Positions 13,465-19,997 of a DNA stretch of 31,493 nucleotides are shown here, piece after piece. The DNA is taken from IMG/VR virus record IMGVR_UViG_3300047444_000247, positions 1 to 31,493 of that record. One strand, written 5' to 3'. A program made the translations under genes and the position numbers. Source of the DNA: a virus. The notes below the pieces were generated by a model that was given only the letters and a program-made list of their open reading frames with translations, was not told the DNA's origin and made no database searches. The number at the start of each line of letters is the position of its first letter. The stretch's first letter is position 1.

Positions 13465-13737
13465 ATGCCCAAAATCAGCCTCGCCGTCATGGAAAACAAG
13501 ATCCGCGACCACTACGACGCCGCAAACAAGCCGCGCCCCGAACGCCGCGCCGTCCGCATCATCGCCAAGGAAGCCGCCCGCCGCTTCGAGCACTTCACGC
13601 ACACCCCGGACGAGATGGAGCAGCTGCTCGCCTACTGCCTCCACTACTGGGACGAGACCGGCGAAACGGCCATCGAGAACGTACAGCAGGAACGCAACGA
13701 GGCTGCAGCAGCTCGACGCCAGGTGGTGGCCTCATGA
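13465..13737 (+). CDS. Small helical protein of unknown function
   Basis: 90 residues. The start is fixed by AGAAGGAG (13448-13455) with a nine-base gap to the ATG; a longer reading from 13342 would be Pro/Thr/His-rich and unlike a protein. The sequence is helical: ENKIRDHYDAANKPRPERRA, then FEHFTHTPDEMEQLLAYCLH with an acidic end. The 98 bases before it are C-rich and show no other feature. Its stop overlaps the next start (ATGA). Not recognised. Confidence 0.7.
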   Translation: MPKISLAVMENKIRDHYDAANKPRPERRAVRIIAKEAARRFEHFTHTPDEMEQLLAYCLHYWDETGETAIENVQQERNEAAAARRQVVAS

Positions 13738-13928
13738 GCGACTTGACCGGCTCGCACCGGGCCGCACGCCGGAACCTGTCGACCCAGCCGGTCCAGGGCA
13801 GGGCCGCGGCGGCGAAGGTCAAGCACCCACCGATCAGCCCGGACGAGCTCGCGTTCATCATCGACCGGGCCCGCGAGCAACGCACTGAGGAATCCATCAC
13901 CGCTTATTCAAGGAAGAAGGAAGCATGA
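13734..13928 (+). CDS. Small basic protein of unknown function
   Basis: 64 residues, start coupled to the previous stop by ATGA. The first half is basic and rich in Arg, Ala and Gln (SHRAARRNLSTQPVQGR); the second half is helical and charged (PDELAFIIDRAREQRTEES) and ends in Lys-Lys-Glu-Ala. It could bind nucleic acid, but nothing specific is recognised. The chain of exact four-base overlaps on both sides supports it being translated. Confidence 0.65.
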   Translation: MSDLTGSHRAARRNLSTQPVQGRAAAAKVKHPPISPDELAFIIDRAREQRTEESITAYSRKKEA

Positions 13929-14026
13929 GCGACACGCCAATTTATGACCAGTTGATGCGGGAAGCTGCCGCAGACAACGCAGACGCCCACACCCTGCGGA
14001 CGACGTTCGGGGTGATGTGCGCATGA
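13925..14026 (+). CDS. Micro-protein, 33 residues
   Basis: MSDTPIYDQLMREAAADNAD then AHTLRTTFGVMCA. The start overlaps the preceding stop (ATGA) and its own stop overlaps the next start (ATGA), so it fits the coupled cascade on both sides. No family recognised and too short for domain calls. Confidence 0.55.
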   Translation: MSDTPIYDQLMREAAADNADAHTLRTTFGVMCA

Positions 14027-14307
14027 TCGCCGCGGTTCTCGAAGACTCCCACGAAGCCTGGCACGAGGACGCGCTGGCCACGATCATCGGCCTAGCAAAC
14101 GCGCAGCACCTCTTCTCCGCTGATGACCTCGCCCGAGAGATGCGCCGGCCACCTCACCCGAACGCGCCCGGCCAGGCATTCAGCGCGGCCCGCGCCGCCG
14201 GCTACATCACGGCTGTTGGCTACCAGCAGTCCGCAACCAAGTCCCGCAAGAACGGCGTCATCCGCACGTGGACGCGCCAAACCACCAGCAAAGGAGCTGC
14301 AGCATGA
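14023..14307 (+). CDS. Probable winged-helix-type small protein
   Basis: 94 residues from ATG 14023 (an in-frame GTG at 14017 would add two). SADDLAREMRRPPHPNAPGQ then AFSAARAAGYITAVGYQQS, with a basic end KSRKNGVIRTWTR, is a pattern widespread in actinophages: HPN, an Ala-rich helix, a strand, then a short wing with a Trp-Arg end. It looks like a winged-helix domain and so may bind DNA. Function is unknown. Starts and stops overlap neighbours by four bases. Confidence 0.68.
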   Translation: MIAAVLEDSHEAWHEDALATIIGLANAQHLFSADDLAREMRRPPHPNAPGQAFSAARAAGYITAVGYQQSATKSRKNGVIRTWTRQTTSKGAAA

Positions 14308-14456
14308 ACGGCTTTTTCGTCTTTGTCCTCGCCGTGACGATATTCGGCGCGGTTGTCCTGATCCCCCGCGCCCTCGCCCATGACCGGCTGTTGTTCGAGC
14401 TGGAGCATCTGGACGATGAGGCGCTGGCCGAGGCGTTGGAACGGGGCGCGCTGTGA
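14304..14456 (+). CDS. Small single-pass membrane protein
   Basis: 50 residues from the ATGA overlap. Residues 2-21 (NGFFVFVLAVTIFGAVVLIP) are one hydrophobic membrane segment; the rest is acidic (ELEHLDDEALAEALERG) and presumably cytoplasmic. A reading from 14268 lacks a membrane-protein-like extension and is rejected. Possible roles such as superinfection exclusion are guesses. Confidence 0.65.
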   Translation: MNGFFVFVLAVTIFGAVVLIPRALAHDRLLFELEHLDDEALAEALERGAL

Positions 14457-14644
14457 TCCCGGGTTTTGAGTCCGCACAGCGCGCGTTCGAGAACATGCTC
14501 CCGCCGGAGGACGTGGAGCAGTGCGAGGACGGCGACTGCGACGAATGCACCGAGTGCTTGGCCGCGATCGCACAGGACCAGGCAGACGCCTACGCCGAAG
14601 GCAAATGGGAAGAACACCGCCTCGAGAGCAGGTACGGCGCATGA
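14453..14644 (+). CDS. Small acidic protein with a Cys cluster
   Basis: 63 residues, GTG start overlapping the previous stop (GTGA). The centre VEQCEDGDCDECTECLAAIA has four cysteines in a short acidic stretch and could hold a metal ion. The remainder is helical and ends KWEEHRLESRYGA. It belongs to a set of small Cys-rich products in this operon. Function unknown. Confidence 0.62.
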   Translation: MIPGFESAQRAFENMLPPEDVEQCEDGDCDECTECLAAIAQDQADAYAEGKWEEHRLESRYGA

Positions 14645-14925
14645 GCCTCCCGAAGTGCGCCGTCCAGTATCCATCGTGCGGTGCTTGCGGGGGCGAGACC
14701 GAGCACGACGGTGACTCGTTCTATTGCGACGATTGCCAACTCGACTACGGCAACGGGGACGACGGGAACGAGGCGCAATTCCGCGACGAGGAAATACTGC
14801 CGTGCGGAAAGCCGTGCGACAACTCGTGGCACGGCCCGAAGAACTTCGACCTGGCCTGCACGCCCTGCCAGCTCCCAGCGACTCACACGGATCTGTGCTG
14901 GACCGACTGCAAGGACAAGCCATGA
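14641..14925 (+). CDS. Zinc-ribbon-like small protein
   Basis: 94 residues from the ATGA overlap at 14641; the longer frame from 14521 lies over the previous gene and is not preferred. Three Cys pairs are visible: CGACGG and CDDC near residues 13-32, CGKPC in the middle, and CTPC towards the end, with a further WTDC close to the terminus. Spacing suggests one zinc ribbon and a second Cys-rich knuckle. It may bind nucleic acid or protein. Not assignable to a named family. Confidence 0.65.
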   Translation: MSLPKCAVQYPSCGACGGETEHDGDSFYCDDCQLDYGNGDDGNEAQFRDEEILPCGKPCDNSWHGPKNFDLACTPCQLPATHTDLCWTDCKDKP

Positions 14926-15230
14926 GCGCGCCGACGATCGACCCCGCCGCGGCCGCCTCAGTCGTTACGGCCGCTAACCGATGCCGGGACGTGCTGACAG
15001 CCCGCCTCGAAGCTGACCCGGACAACCCCATCGCCGACGACATCCGCACACTCATCGACGCCGCGGACAAGATCGCCGCCGACTACGAAGAAGGACCACA
15101 TGAGCACGAAACGAGACTTGACGCGCAAGCAGATTGCGAAGGACATCCTGAACACTGTGGCGCACAAAGCCATGACGATCCAAGCGGACGGCGGCGAGAC
15201 GGCTCTAATCATGGCCGAGCTGTTCATTAA
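14922..15230 (+). CDS. Small helical protein with an unusual long overlap
   Basis: 102 residues from the ATGA overlap. Residues 1-58 are helical and protein-like (AAASVVTAANRCRDVLTARL, then NPIADDIRTLIDAADKIAAD). After about residue 60 the sequence becomes His/Asp/Gly-rich (HPEHCGAQSHDDPSGRRRDG), because the last 131 bases are also the start of the next gene in another frame. Either the tail is tolerated extra sequence or a small deletion removed an earlier stop. Function unknown. Confidence 0.55.
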   Translation: MSAPTIDPAAAASVVTAANRCRDVLTARLEADPDNPIADDIRTLIDAADKIAADYEEGPHEHETRLDAQADCEGHPEHCGAQSHDDPSGRRRDGSNHGRAVH

Positions 15231-15465
15231 GCGTGTAGAGGCGGACATCAAGCCCCGCACCATCACCACCCCGGAAGAACTCGACGCCCTGCCTGTTGGG
15301 TCTGTGGTGCTCCACCACGGCCGAGCCTTCCAGCACTACCCGGCGTACCCGGCACCGTTCGATGAGTACCAGCAGTGGAAGTGCGGTGACGGTGGATTCG
15401 TTCGCTCGACCAACGATGGCAGCATGATCCTCCCGGCTCTCGTCATCCACGAGGCCACCCGATGA
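15100..15465 (+). CDS. Small protein with EELDALP domain (paralogue of the 18,780 gene)
   Basis: 121 residues with ATG preceded by GAAGGA. The N-terminal 50 residues are helical (KQIAKDILNTVAHKAM). From about 53, RTITTPEELDALPVGSVVLH begins a beta-rich domain ending ALVIHEATR. This module is frequent in actinophage early regions and usually contains a conserved Trp (here QQWKCGDGGF). The gene at 18,780 carries the same module with RTVTTVEELDALP. Role unknown. Stop coupled to the next start (ATGA). Confidence 0.72.
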   Translation: MSTKRDLTRKQIAKDILNTVAHKAMTIQADGGETALIMAELFIKRVEADIKPRTITTPEELDALPVGSVVLHHGRAFQHYPAYPAPFDEYQQWKCGDGGFVRSTNDGSMILPALVIHEATR

Positions 15466-15560
15466 GGGCGGCGCGTTGGACGTTTCGCCGCCGCCTCGTC
15501 TGCTTCTTCGGTGAGCAGCTGGTCCCCGGCCGCCACTACCAGTTCCGGGTGAGGGCATGA
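15462..15560 (+). CDS. Micro-protein, 32 residues, basic
   Basis: MRAARWTFRRRLVCFFGEQL then VPGRHYQFRVRA; basic with one hydrophobic patch. It fills exactly the space between two genes with ATGA overlaps at both ends, which is the main support. No family. Confidence 0.5.
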   Translation: MRAARWTFRRRLVCFFGEQLVPGRHYQFRVRA

Positions 15561-15766
15561 GCGGGCGTTTCGCGCAGGGCGGCTTCGTCCCCGGACCGCC
15601 CGCGACTGTGAACATGAAGGCCCGGACAGTCGGCGGCCGGACCGAATATTGGGAACCGTCAATCGGCGCATGGGTGCCAGTCTGGACGGCCGCTGAAATA
15701 GAAGAGATCGGAGGCGCTGCATTGCAGTCGCTCCGTGAAGCTCAGGCGCGGGCCGATCATGGCTGA
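15557..15766 (+). CDS. Small protein of unknown function
   Basis: 69 residues beginning MSGRFAQGGFVPGPPATVNM, then RTEYWEPSIGAWVPVWTAAE and a helix to the end. The first stretch GGFVPGPP is a common opening of small actinophage proteins. ATGA overlap in front and an eight-base overlap with the following gene. No function assigned. Confidence 0.6.
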   Translation: MSGRFAQGGFVPGPPATVNMKARTVGGRTEYWEPSIGAWVPVWTAAEIEEIGGAALQSLREAQARADHG

Positions 15767-15875
15767 TCCGGACCCGGACGCCGAAGCGCTCGCCCGTGCC
15801 ATCCTCACCCGTCGCCGGAGGAAATGCATCGCCGAGGGCGCGCACACCGAGGACTGCCAACGATGCGGCCTCTAG
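15759..15875 (+). CDS. Micro-protein, 38 residues, Cys/His end
   Basis: MADPDPDAEALARAILTRRR then RKCIAEGAHTEDCQRCGL. The end has C, H, C, C in the arrangement C-x(5)-H-x(3)-C-x(2)-C, a possible metal site. It overlaps both neighbours (8 and 13 bases). Short, but the Cys pattern recurs in other products of this operon. Confidence 0.5.
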   Translation: MADPDPDAEALARAILTRRRRKCIAEGAHTEDCQRCGL

Positions 15876-15994
15876 GGTGCACCTGCCCACGGTCCGTTTA
15901 CAACCCGCGGCAGCCGCGACCGACCGACCCGGACTGCCAGTTACACGGCGAACCGGAAACGACTGACTTTCAAAAAACAGCTACCGCCAGCTAG
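15863..15994 (+). CDS. Micro-protein, 43 residues, CxC motif
   Basis: MRPLGCTCPRSVYNPRQPRP then TDPDCQLHGEPETTDFQKTA. CTCP followed by DPDCQLHGE is a recurring actinophage small-protein pattern (C-x-C then C-x2-H) that probably binds zinc. The stop codon lies inside the following terminator hairpin, ending this transcription segment. Confidence 0.55.
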   Translation: MRPLGCTCPRSVYNPRQPRPTDPDCQLHGEPETTDFQKTATAS

Positions 15995-16005
15995 GCGGTT
16001 TTTTT
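15983..16005 (+). terminator. Intrinsic terminator inside the early region
   Basis: ACCGCC (15983-15988) pairs with GGCGGT (15994-15999) round a five-base loop, followed by a run of T residues to 16005. It overlaps the last codon of the preceding gene and stands before the exonuclease gene, so some read-through or a promoter not recognised here must serve the recombination genes. Confidence 0.75.
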
Positions 16006-16024
16006 ATGCCCAGATTGGGGACAC

Positions 16025-16705
16025 ATGAGCATCACGATTTACAAGGAGCTTGAGCAGGGCAGCGACGAATGGTTGCAGGCGCGGGCAGGGATTGTTACCG
16101 CCAGCGTCGTCGGCCAGCTTGTCACGCCGACGCTGAAGACCGCGAACAACGACACTTCCCGCGGCCTGACTAACTCGCTCGTTGCTGAGCGGATCACGGG
16201 CCGCGTTGTGCAGGTCAATCCGAGCCAGGCTATGCAGCGCGGGACATTGGATGAGCCCTATGCCCGGGAGGTCTACGCCGAGCATCACGCGCCCGTCGAT
16301 GAGGTTGGCTTCATCGTCCGCGACTTCGGCAAGTTCAAGTTGGGTTACTCACCTGATGGTTTGGTCGGCGATGACGGGCTGATTGAGATCAAGTCCCGCG
16401 ATCCGAAGAAGCACCTTGCCACGATCCTCGCCGATGAAGTGCCAGCCGAGAACATGGCGCAATGCCAGACCGGATTGCTAGTCACCGGGCGCGCATGGAT
16501 CGACTACACGTCCTACGCCGGCGGAATGCCGTTGTGGACGAAGCGCGTCTACCCGGATCAGCGATGGCATGACGCCATCACCGACGCGGCGCTGACTTTC
16601 GAGGCGAACGCCGCGGACATTACCAACCGCTACCTTGCTGCCGTCGAAGGCCTCCCGGCAACCGAATACATCGACCACTTCCAAGAGCCGGAATTTACCT
16701 TCTGA
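16025..16705 (+). CDS. YqaJ-family exonuclease (lambda exonuclease type)
   Basis: 226 residues. QGSDEWLQARAGIVTAS (11-27) and RGTLDEPYARE (72-82) are conserved openings of the YqaJ/lambda-Exo nuclease family; GYSPDG (107-112, D111) and LIEIKS (119-124, E121 and K123) supply the metal-binding PD-(D/E)xK residues; MAQCQ (144-148) is the usual Gln motif. It would degrade one strand of duplex ends to feed phage recombination and replication. Ribosome site GGGGA. The next ATG shares one base with its TGA. Confidence 0.9.
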   Translation: MSITIYKELEQGSDEWLQARAGIVTASVVGQLVTPTLKTANNDTSRGLTNSLVAERITGRVVQVNPSQAMQRGTLDEPYAREVYAEHHAPVDEVGFIVRDFGKFKLGYSPDGLVGDDGLIEIKSRDPKKHLATILADEVPAENMAQCQTGLLVTGRAWIDYTSYAGGMPLWTKRVYPDQRWHDAITDAALTFEANAADITNRYLAAVEGLPATEYIDHFQEPEFTF

Positions 16706-17160
16706 TGTGGTCGAACCAACTAGGACTCTCCGCGCAGGCCATTGCTGGCGGCGGTACCAACCATCCGTGGGATCCGAGCGACCTCCTCCGGTGCATCAAC
16801 TACTGCGAGAGCCGAGGCATCAGCACTAGTGAATTGCAGAGGCGCATGACTGGCCGGTCGACCGAATGGGTGCGTCTCATACCCGAGTGGGACAACCTGG
16901 CCGCATTGCTTCGGCGCGAGATGGACACGCGCACCGACCGGACGGCGCCACGCACCTACGCCGAGATGAAGCGCGTACTAGCTGGCGGCGTCGGTTGCAC
17001 GGCTTGCGACTCCACCGGGCGCGGGACCGAATGCGCCAAATGTAAGGGCACCGGGAAGCGTTCCGGTGGACGATGCCGGGCCGAGCGCTGCTACCAGGGC
17101 GCCGATTTCTGCCCAAGCTGCCACGGACGCGGCTACACCACTACCGAGAAAGCGAACTGA
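16705..17160 (+). CDS. Zinc-finger protein of the exonuclease module (DnaJ-like Cys repeats)
   Basis: 151 residues, start overlapping the exonuclease stop (TGATG). The N-terminal 90 residues are helical (LLRCINYCESRGISTSELQR). The C-terminal part has C-x2-C units with Gly in between: CTACDSTGRG, CAKCKGTGKR and CPSCHGRGYT, close to the CxxCxGxG repeats of DnaJ zinc fingers. It probably binds DNA or a partner protein beside the exonuclease. The N-terminal part is not recognised. Confidence 0.7.
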   Translation: MWSNQLGLSAQAIAGGGTNHPWDPSDLLRCINYCESRGISTSELQRRMTGRSTEWVRLIPEWDNLAALLRREMDTRTDRTAPRTYAEMKRVLAGGVGCTACDSTGRGTECAKCKGTGKRSGGRCRAERCYQGADFCPSCHGRGYTTTEKAN

Positions 17161-17163
17161 ACC

Positions 17164-17784
17164 ATGGACATCACAAAGGCTCTGGCGCCAAAGTCAGACC
17201 AAAAAAATGCCGACGACTTCCTCAGCGGCCCACAAACGTTCACCGTCGAGTCGGTCACGGAGGGCACGGAAGAACAGCCGGTCAACATCAACCTAGTCGG
17301 CCACCCGGGAACGCCCTATAAGCCGAGCAAGTCGATGTTGCGGGTGCTGGCCAAGCTCTGGGGCACCAGTGGCGCGGCTTGGGCTGGCCGGAGTCTGACC
17401 CTCTACACCGACCCCACCGTGAAGTTCGGTGGCGTGACCCTGGGCGGCATCAAGATCAGCCACTTGTCCCACATCAGCAAGCGGGAACAGGTGAGCCTCA
17501 CTGTCACCCGCGGCAAGAAGGGCACGCACACGGTTGAGCCGCTACCCGACGCGCCGGCCCCGCAGCAGGCCGAGCCGCAGACCGAACCGTGGCGGGCGCA
17601 GTGGCAGGCGATCACGAACGCACTCACCGCGGCCGGTTACGACGGCGACGGACCCCACATGCTCGCCACGGCAGGGCAAATCATCGGCGCCACATGGGCC
17701 CACCCAAACAAAATCACCGCCGAGGACGCACAGAAAATCCTTGCCGCCGTACGAGAAGACAACCACCAGGAGCAGACCAAATGA
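17164..17784 (+). CDS. Conserved phage recombination-module protein (unknown function)
   Basis: 206 residues. KPSKSMLRVLAKLWGTSGAA then AGRSLTLYTDPTVKFGGVTL and GGIKISHLSHISK form a block that recurs in actinophages next to exonucleases and SSB genes. The position beside a YqaJ exonuclease would suit an annealing or ssDNA-handling partner, but no RecT, Red-beta or ERF motif is visible and that role is only inference. A Pro/Gln linker (about 128-142) leads to a C-terminal helical part (WRAQWQAITNALTAAGYDGD). Confidence 0.68.
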   Translation: MDITKALAPKSDQKNADDFLSGPQTFTVESVTEGTEEQPVNINLVGHPGTPYKPSKSMLRVLAKLWGTSGAAWAGRSLTLYTDPTVKFGGVTLGGIKISHLSHISKREQVSLTVTRGKKGTHTVEPLPDAPAPQQAEPQTEPWRAQWQAITNALTAAGYDGDGPHMLATAGQIIGATWAHPNKITAEDAQKILAAVREDNHQEQTK

Positions 17785-18077
17785 GCGCACTCGAGCACGA
17801 CCTAATGACGGCGCTTAACTGGGCAGGGATCGACGCTGCCGCCAATACTGCCGACTTTGAACTGGCTCATGAGCTAGCCAAGGCCCCAAGCCTCGCCGGA
17901 TACGTCAAGGCCGAACCGTCATGGGCGGAAACGCTCATCAATGACGGAACCTACGAATACACAGTCAGCTCCGACTGTGACGGCTCGAATGTGCAGCGCT
18001 GGCGCCGAACGCCGGGGCTCACATACGAGGGCGCGGCATCACCCTGGCAGACATACGAGCCGGAGGCCAGCAAATGA
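17781..18077 (+). CDS. Small acidic protein of unknown function
   Basis: 98 residues from the ATGA overlap at 17781. It starts with helices (EHDLMTALNWAGIDAAANTA) and ends with beta-like, Trp-bearing sequence (SDCDGSNVQRWRRTPGL, WQTYEPEASK). Longer readings from 17589 overlap the upstream gene and are arginine-rich shadows. No family. ATGA overlap with the next gene. Confidence 0.62.
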   Translation: MSALEHDLMTALNWAGIDAAANTADFELAHELAKAPSLAGYVKAEPSWAETLINDGTYEYTVSSDCDGSNVQRWRRTPGLTYEGAASPWQTYEPEASK

Positions 18078-18274
18078 CCGCCGCAACCGAGGGAACGGTC
18101 GGCGTTTCGATCACGGCCGGCCACATCGCCGCAACCGACCAGCCCATCCACCCCGTAATCGGCCAGCAAGTCGTCATGGGAACCGGCGTCGACTTCATGC
18201 TCCACATCACCCCCGACGTCGCCCGGCAATGGATCGGCGTCCTTGAACAGATCGCAAAGGAAGGCAACGCATGA
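18074..18274 (+). CDS. Small protein of unknown function before ssb
   Basis: 66 residues, beta-rich first half (TVGVSITAGHIAATDQPIHP) then VDFMLHITPDVARQWIGVLE and a charged end. It is coupled by ATGA at both ends and lies between the recombination genes and ssb. The pattern of a helix with 'ARQWIGVLEQIAKEGN' is seen in small phage proteins that sit near ssb, but no function is known. Confidence 0.62.
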   Translation: MTAATEGTVGVSITAGHIAATDQPIHPVIGQQVVMGTGVDFMLHITPDVARQWIGVLEQIAKEGNA

Positions 18275-18783
18275 GCGGCGAAACCTACATCAGCATCATC
18301 GGAACGATGGTGGCAGACGCTGAATTGCGTTACCTGCCGAACGGCACCGGCGTCTCGAACTTCACCGTGGCCGTGAACGCAAGGAAGTTCAACAAGCAGA
18401 CCAACGAGTGGGAGAAGCGGCCGGCGAAGTTCTGGCGCTGCCAGGCGTGGAACCAAGGCAAGGCGCTGCTCGCTGACAACGTCGCCAACGTCCTGAAAAA
18501 AGGCGACGCGGTCGTGGTGTACGGCGAGCTTGAGACGCGCGAGTACACGACCAAGGACGGCGAAAAGCGATCCGCTGACGAACTCCGCGTCGAAGGTATC
18601 GGCAAAGATCTCCGCTGGCATCAGGCTTACTCCAACGACGTCCCCGTGGCATCCGCCCGCGGCGGCAACTGGGGAGGCAGCCAGCCTGCATCGTCCGCCG
18701 ACGGTTGGGGAAATTCACAGAATTCACAGACATTCACAGAAGGCGGCTGGGGTAACGGACCCGACTCGGAGCCCGCGTTTTGA
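18271..18783 (+). CDS. ssb: Single-stranded DNA-binding protein
   Basis: 170 residues. ISIIGTMVADAELRYLPNGT, VSNFTVAVNARKFN and FWRCQAWNQGKALLADNVAN are the bacterial SSB OB-fold (about 5-112). A Gly/Ser/Trp/Asn-rich flexible linker follows, and the protein ends GPDSEPAF, an acidic tip like the DDDIPF that recruits host replication proteins. It coats single strands in phage replication and recombination. Three copies of ATTCACAG lie in the linker coding region. The next gene starts with a TTG that overlaps its stop. Confidence 0.95.
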   Translation: MSGETYISIIGTMVADAELRYLPNGTGVSNFTVAVNARKFNKQTNEWEKRPAKFWRCQAWNQGKALLADNVANVLKKGDAVVVYGELETREYTTKDGEKRSADELRVEGIGKDLRWHQAYSNDVPVASARGGNWGGSQPASSADGWGNSQNSQTFTEGGWGNGPDSEPAF

Positions 18784-19118
18784 GCGCCCGGGATGAACTG
18801 GCGAAGCTGCTTTTCCGGCATAGCGTGAGCGATGGGTGCGGCGACACGGTCGGCGAGATTGCCGACCTCTGCGACAAGGCCGCCGACGCTATCCTCGCCG
18901 CCGGATACCGGAAACCCCGCACCGTGACGACCGTCGAAGAGTTGGACGCGCTGCCGCAGGGAACCAAGCTCTACTCGCCAGCGACAACGCACTCGTGGGT
19001 GCTGAATGACCTCAGCCAACACGGCGGCGTCAAGGTCCACGGAACAGGCGGCGGATATACCTACCTCGAAGACTTCATCAAGCACGAGGCGCCGCTGGTC
19101 ATCCTGCACGAGCCGTAA
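18780..19118 (+). CDS. Small protein with EELDALP domain (paralogue of the 15,100 gene)
   Basis: 112 residues, TTG start overlapping the ssb stop, with CGGAG eight bases in front. N-terminal part: KLLFRHSVSDGCGDTVGEIA then DLCDKAADAILAAGYRKP, a helical module common in actinophage early proteins. From 46 on, RTVTTVEELDALPQGTKLYS runs to a final VILHEP, the same module as the C-terminal part of the gene at 15,100. Function unknown. A terminator region begins 22 bases after the stop. Confidence 0.72.
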   Translation: MSARDELAKLLFRHSVSDGCGDTVGEIADLCDKAADAILAAGYRKPRTVTTVEELDALPQGTKLYSPATTHSWVLNDLSQHGGVKVHGTGGGYTYLEDFIKHEAPLVILHEP

Positions 19119-19140
19119 CCCACCCGCACCACCACCAGAC

Positions 19141-19198
19141 AAGGCCGCCACCGAGCGGCCTTTCCCATTTGCGGCGCCCGGCACAAGTCGGGCGCCGC
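19141..19198 (+). terminator. Two tandem hairpins after the EELDALP gene
   Basis: AAGGCCGC/GCGGCCTT (19141-19148 with 19155-19162) is followed by one more T and then C residues, a moderate terminator. Immediately after, GCGGCGCCCG (19171-19180) pairs perfectly with CGGGCGCCGC (19189-19198) but has no T-run. Together they separate the ssb segment from the redoxin segment. Confidence 0.6.
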
Positions 19199-19223
19199 AT
19201 CCATATCCCCGAAGGAACCACCA

Positions 19224-19517
19224 ATGACTACCGACCTGACGGAACGCATCCAAGCACGGGATGGCGTCGCCTGGGTGATCTACACCAAGCCGGACTGCCA
19301 GCCCTGCCGCATGACCAAGCGCAAACTCGACGCTGCCGGCATCTACTACACAGAAGTCGACGTCACCAAAGACGAAACCGCCCTCGCCTACGTGAAAGCC
19401 CTCGGATACACCGGAGCGCCCGTCGTCTACGTCTCCACGACCGACGGCGACTTCCACTGGTACGGACTGCGCAAAGACCTCTTGGACCTCTACATCGCCC
19501 AAGCGGAATCCGCATGA
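19224..19517 (+). CDS. Glutaredoxin-like redoxin (NrdH type)
   Basis: 97 residues; GAAGGA ribosome site. YTKPDCQPCRMTKRKL places a CQPC active site at residues 25-28; GYTGAPVVYVST carries the cis-Pro (P67) of the thioredoxin fold. The lack of an extended N-terminus and the length fit NrdH-like electron donors, which supply reducing power to ribonucleotide reductase and so raise dNTP supply during phage replication. No reductase gene is in the window, so it may serve the host enzyme. Confidence 0.85.
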   Translation: MTTDLTERIQARDGVAWVIYTKPDCQPCRMTKRKLDAAGIYYTEVDVTKDETALAYVKALGYTGAPVVYVSTTDGDFHWYGLRKDLLDLYIAQAESA

Positions 19518-19705
19518 CCGCGGATCCCTGCTGCGTCCTCTGCAAAGGCCCGCACGACATCTGCCTCAGCCGGCACTCCTGCCAGCACCACAAAGAAGCC
19601 CAGGCGCAAGACGACGCCAACCACCGCGCCCGGCAGCTCTACCGCGACCCCACCGGCAACGAAGCAGTCGCCAACATAACCCGCGAACGAAAGGGACGAC
19701 GATGA
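19514..19705 (+). CDS. Small Cys/His-rich protein
   Basis: 63 residues from an ATGA overlap. MTADPCCVLCKGPHDICLSR then HSCQHHKEAQ: the first 22 residues contain five Cys and several His in a C-x2-C and C-x(4)-H-x-C like pattern, a likely metal site. The rest is charged helix. Longer readings from 19169 are Arg-rich shadows. Unknown role. Confidence 0.6.
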   Translation: MTADPCCVLCKGPHDICLSRHSCQHHKEAQAQDDANHRARQLYRDPTGNEAVANITRERKGRR

Positions 19706-19989
19706 GCCCCCGCAAGAAGAAAACCCCACCCCCGCCGTCGCACGTATTCCGCGCCTTCTGGCCCGTCGTCGGCGAACCCGTCACGACCAACGGCGAGCGC
19801 GACGAGCTCCTCGCCATCGCCGCCCAAGACCTCCGCGACGTAGCCCTACGCCACCGCGCCCACATCACCGGGCCCGGCAAAGGCTACCTCGCACCAGGCC
19901 GCAACTTCCCCGGCGCACACGGCGCCCACCAAGTCATCGTCATCGAAGCACCCGCCGTCGCAATGCCGCCACGGCCCTACCACCACTAA
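19702..19989 (+). CDS. Small protein of unknown function upstream of the methylase
   Basis: 95 residues, ATGA overlap. A basic and Pro-rich start (MSPRKKKTPPPPSHVFRAFW) is followed by DELLAIAAQDLRDVALRHRA and a tail with VIVIEAPAVAM. No motif recognised. It ends nine bases before the methylase start and is probably cotranscribed with it. Confidence 0.6.
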   Translation: MSPRKKKTPPPPSHVFRAFWPVVGEPVTTNGERDELLAIAAQDLRDVALRHRAHITGPGKGYLAPGRNFPGAHGAHQVIVIEAPAVAMPPRPYHH

Positions 19990-19997
19990 GGAACACC

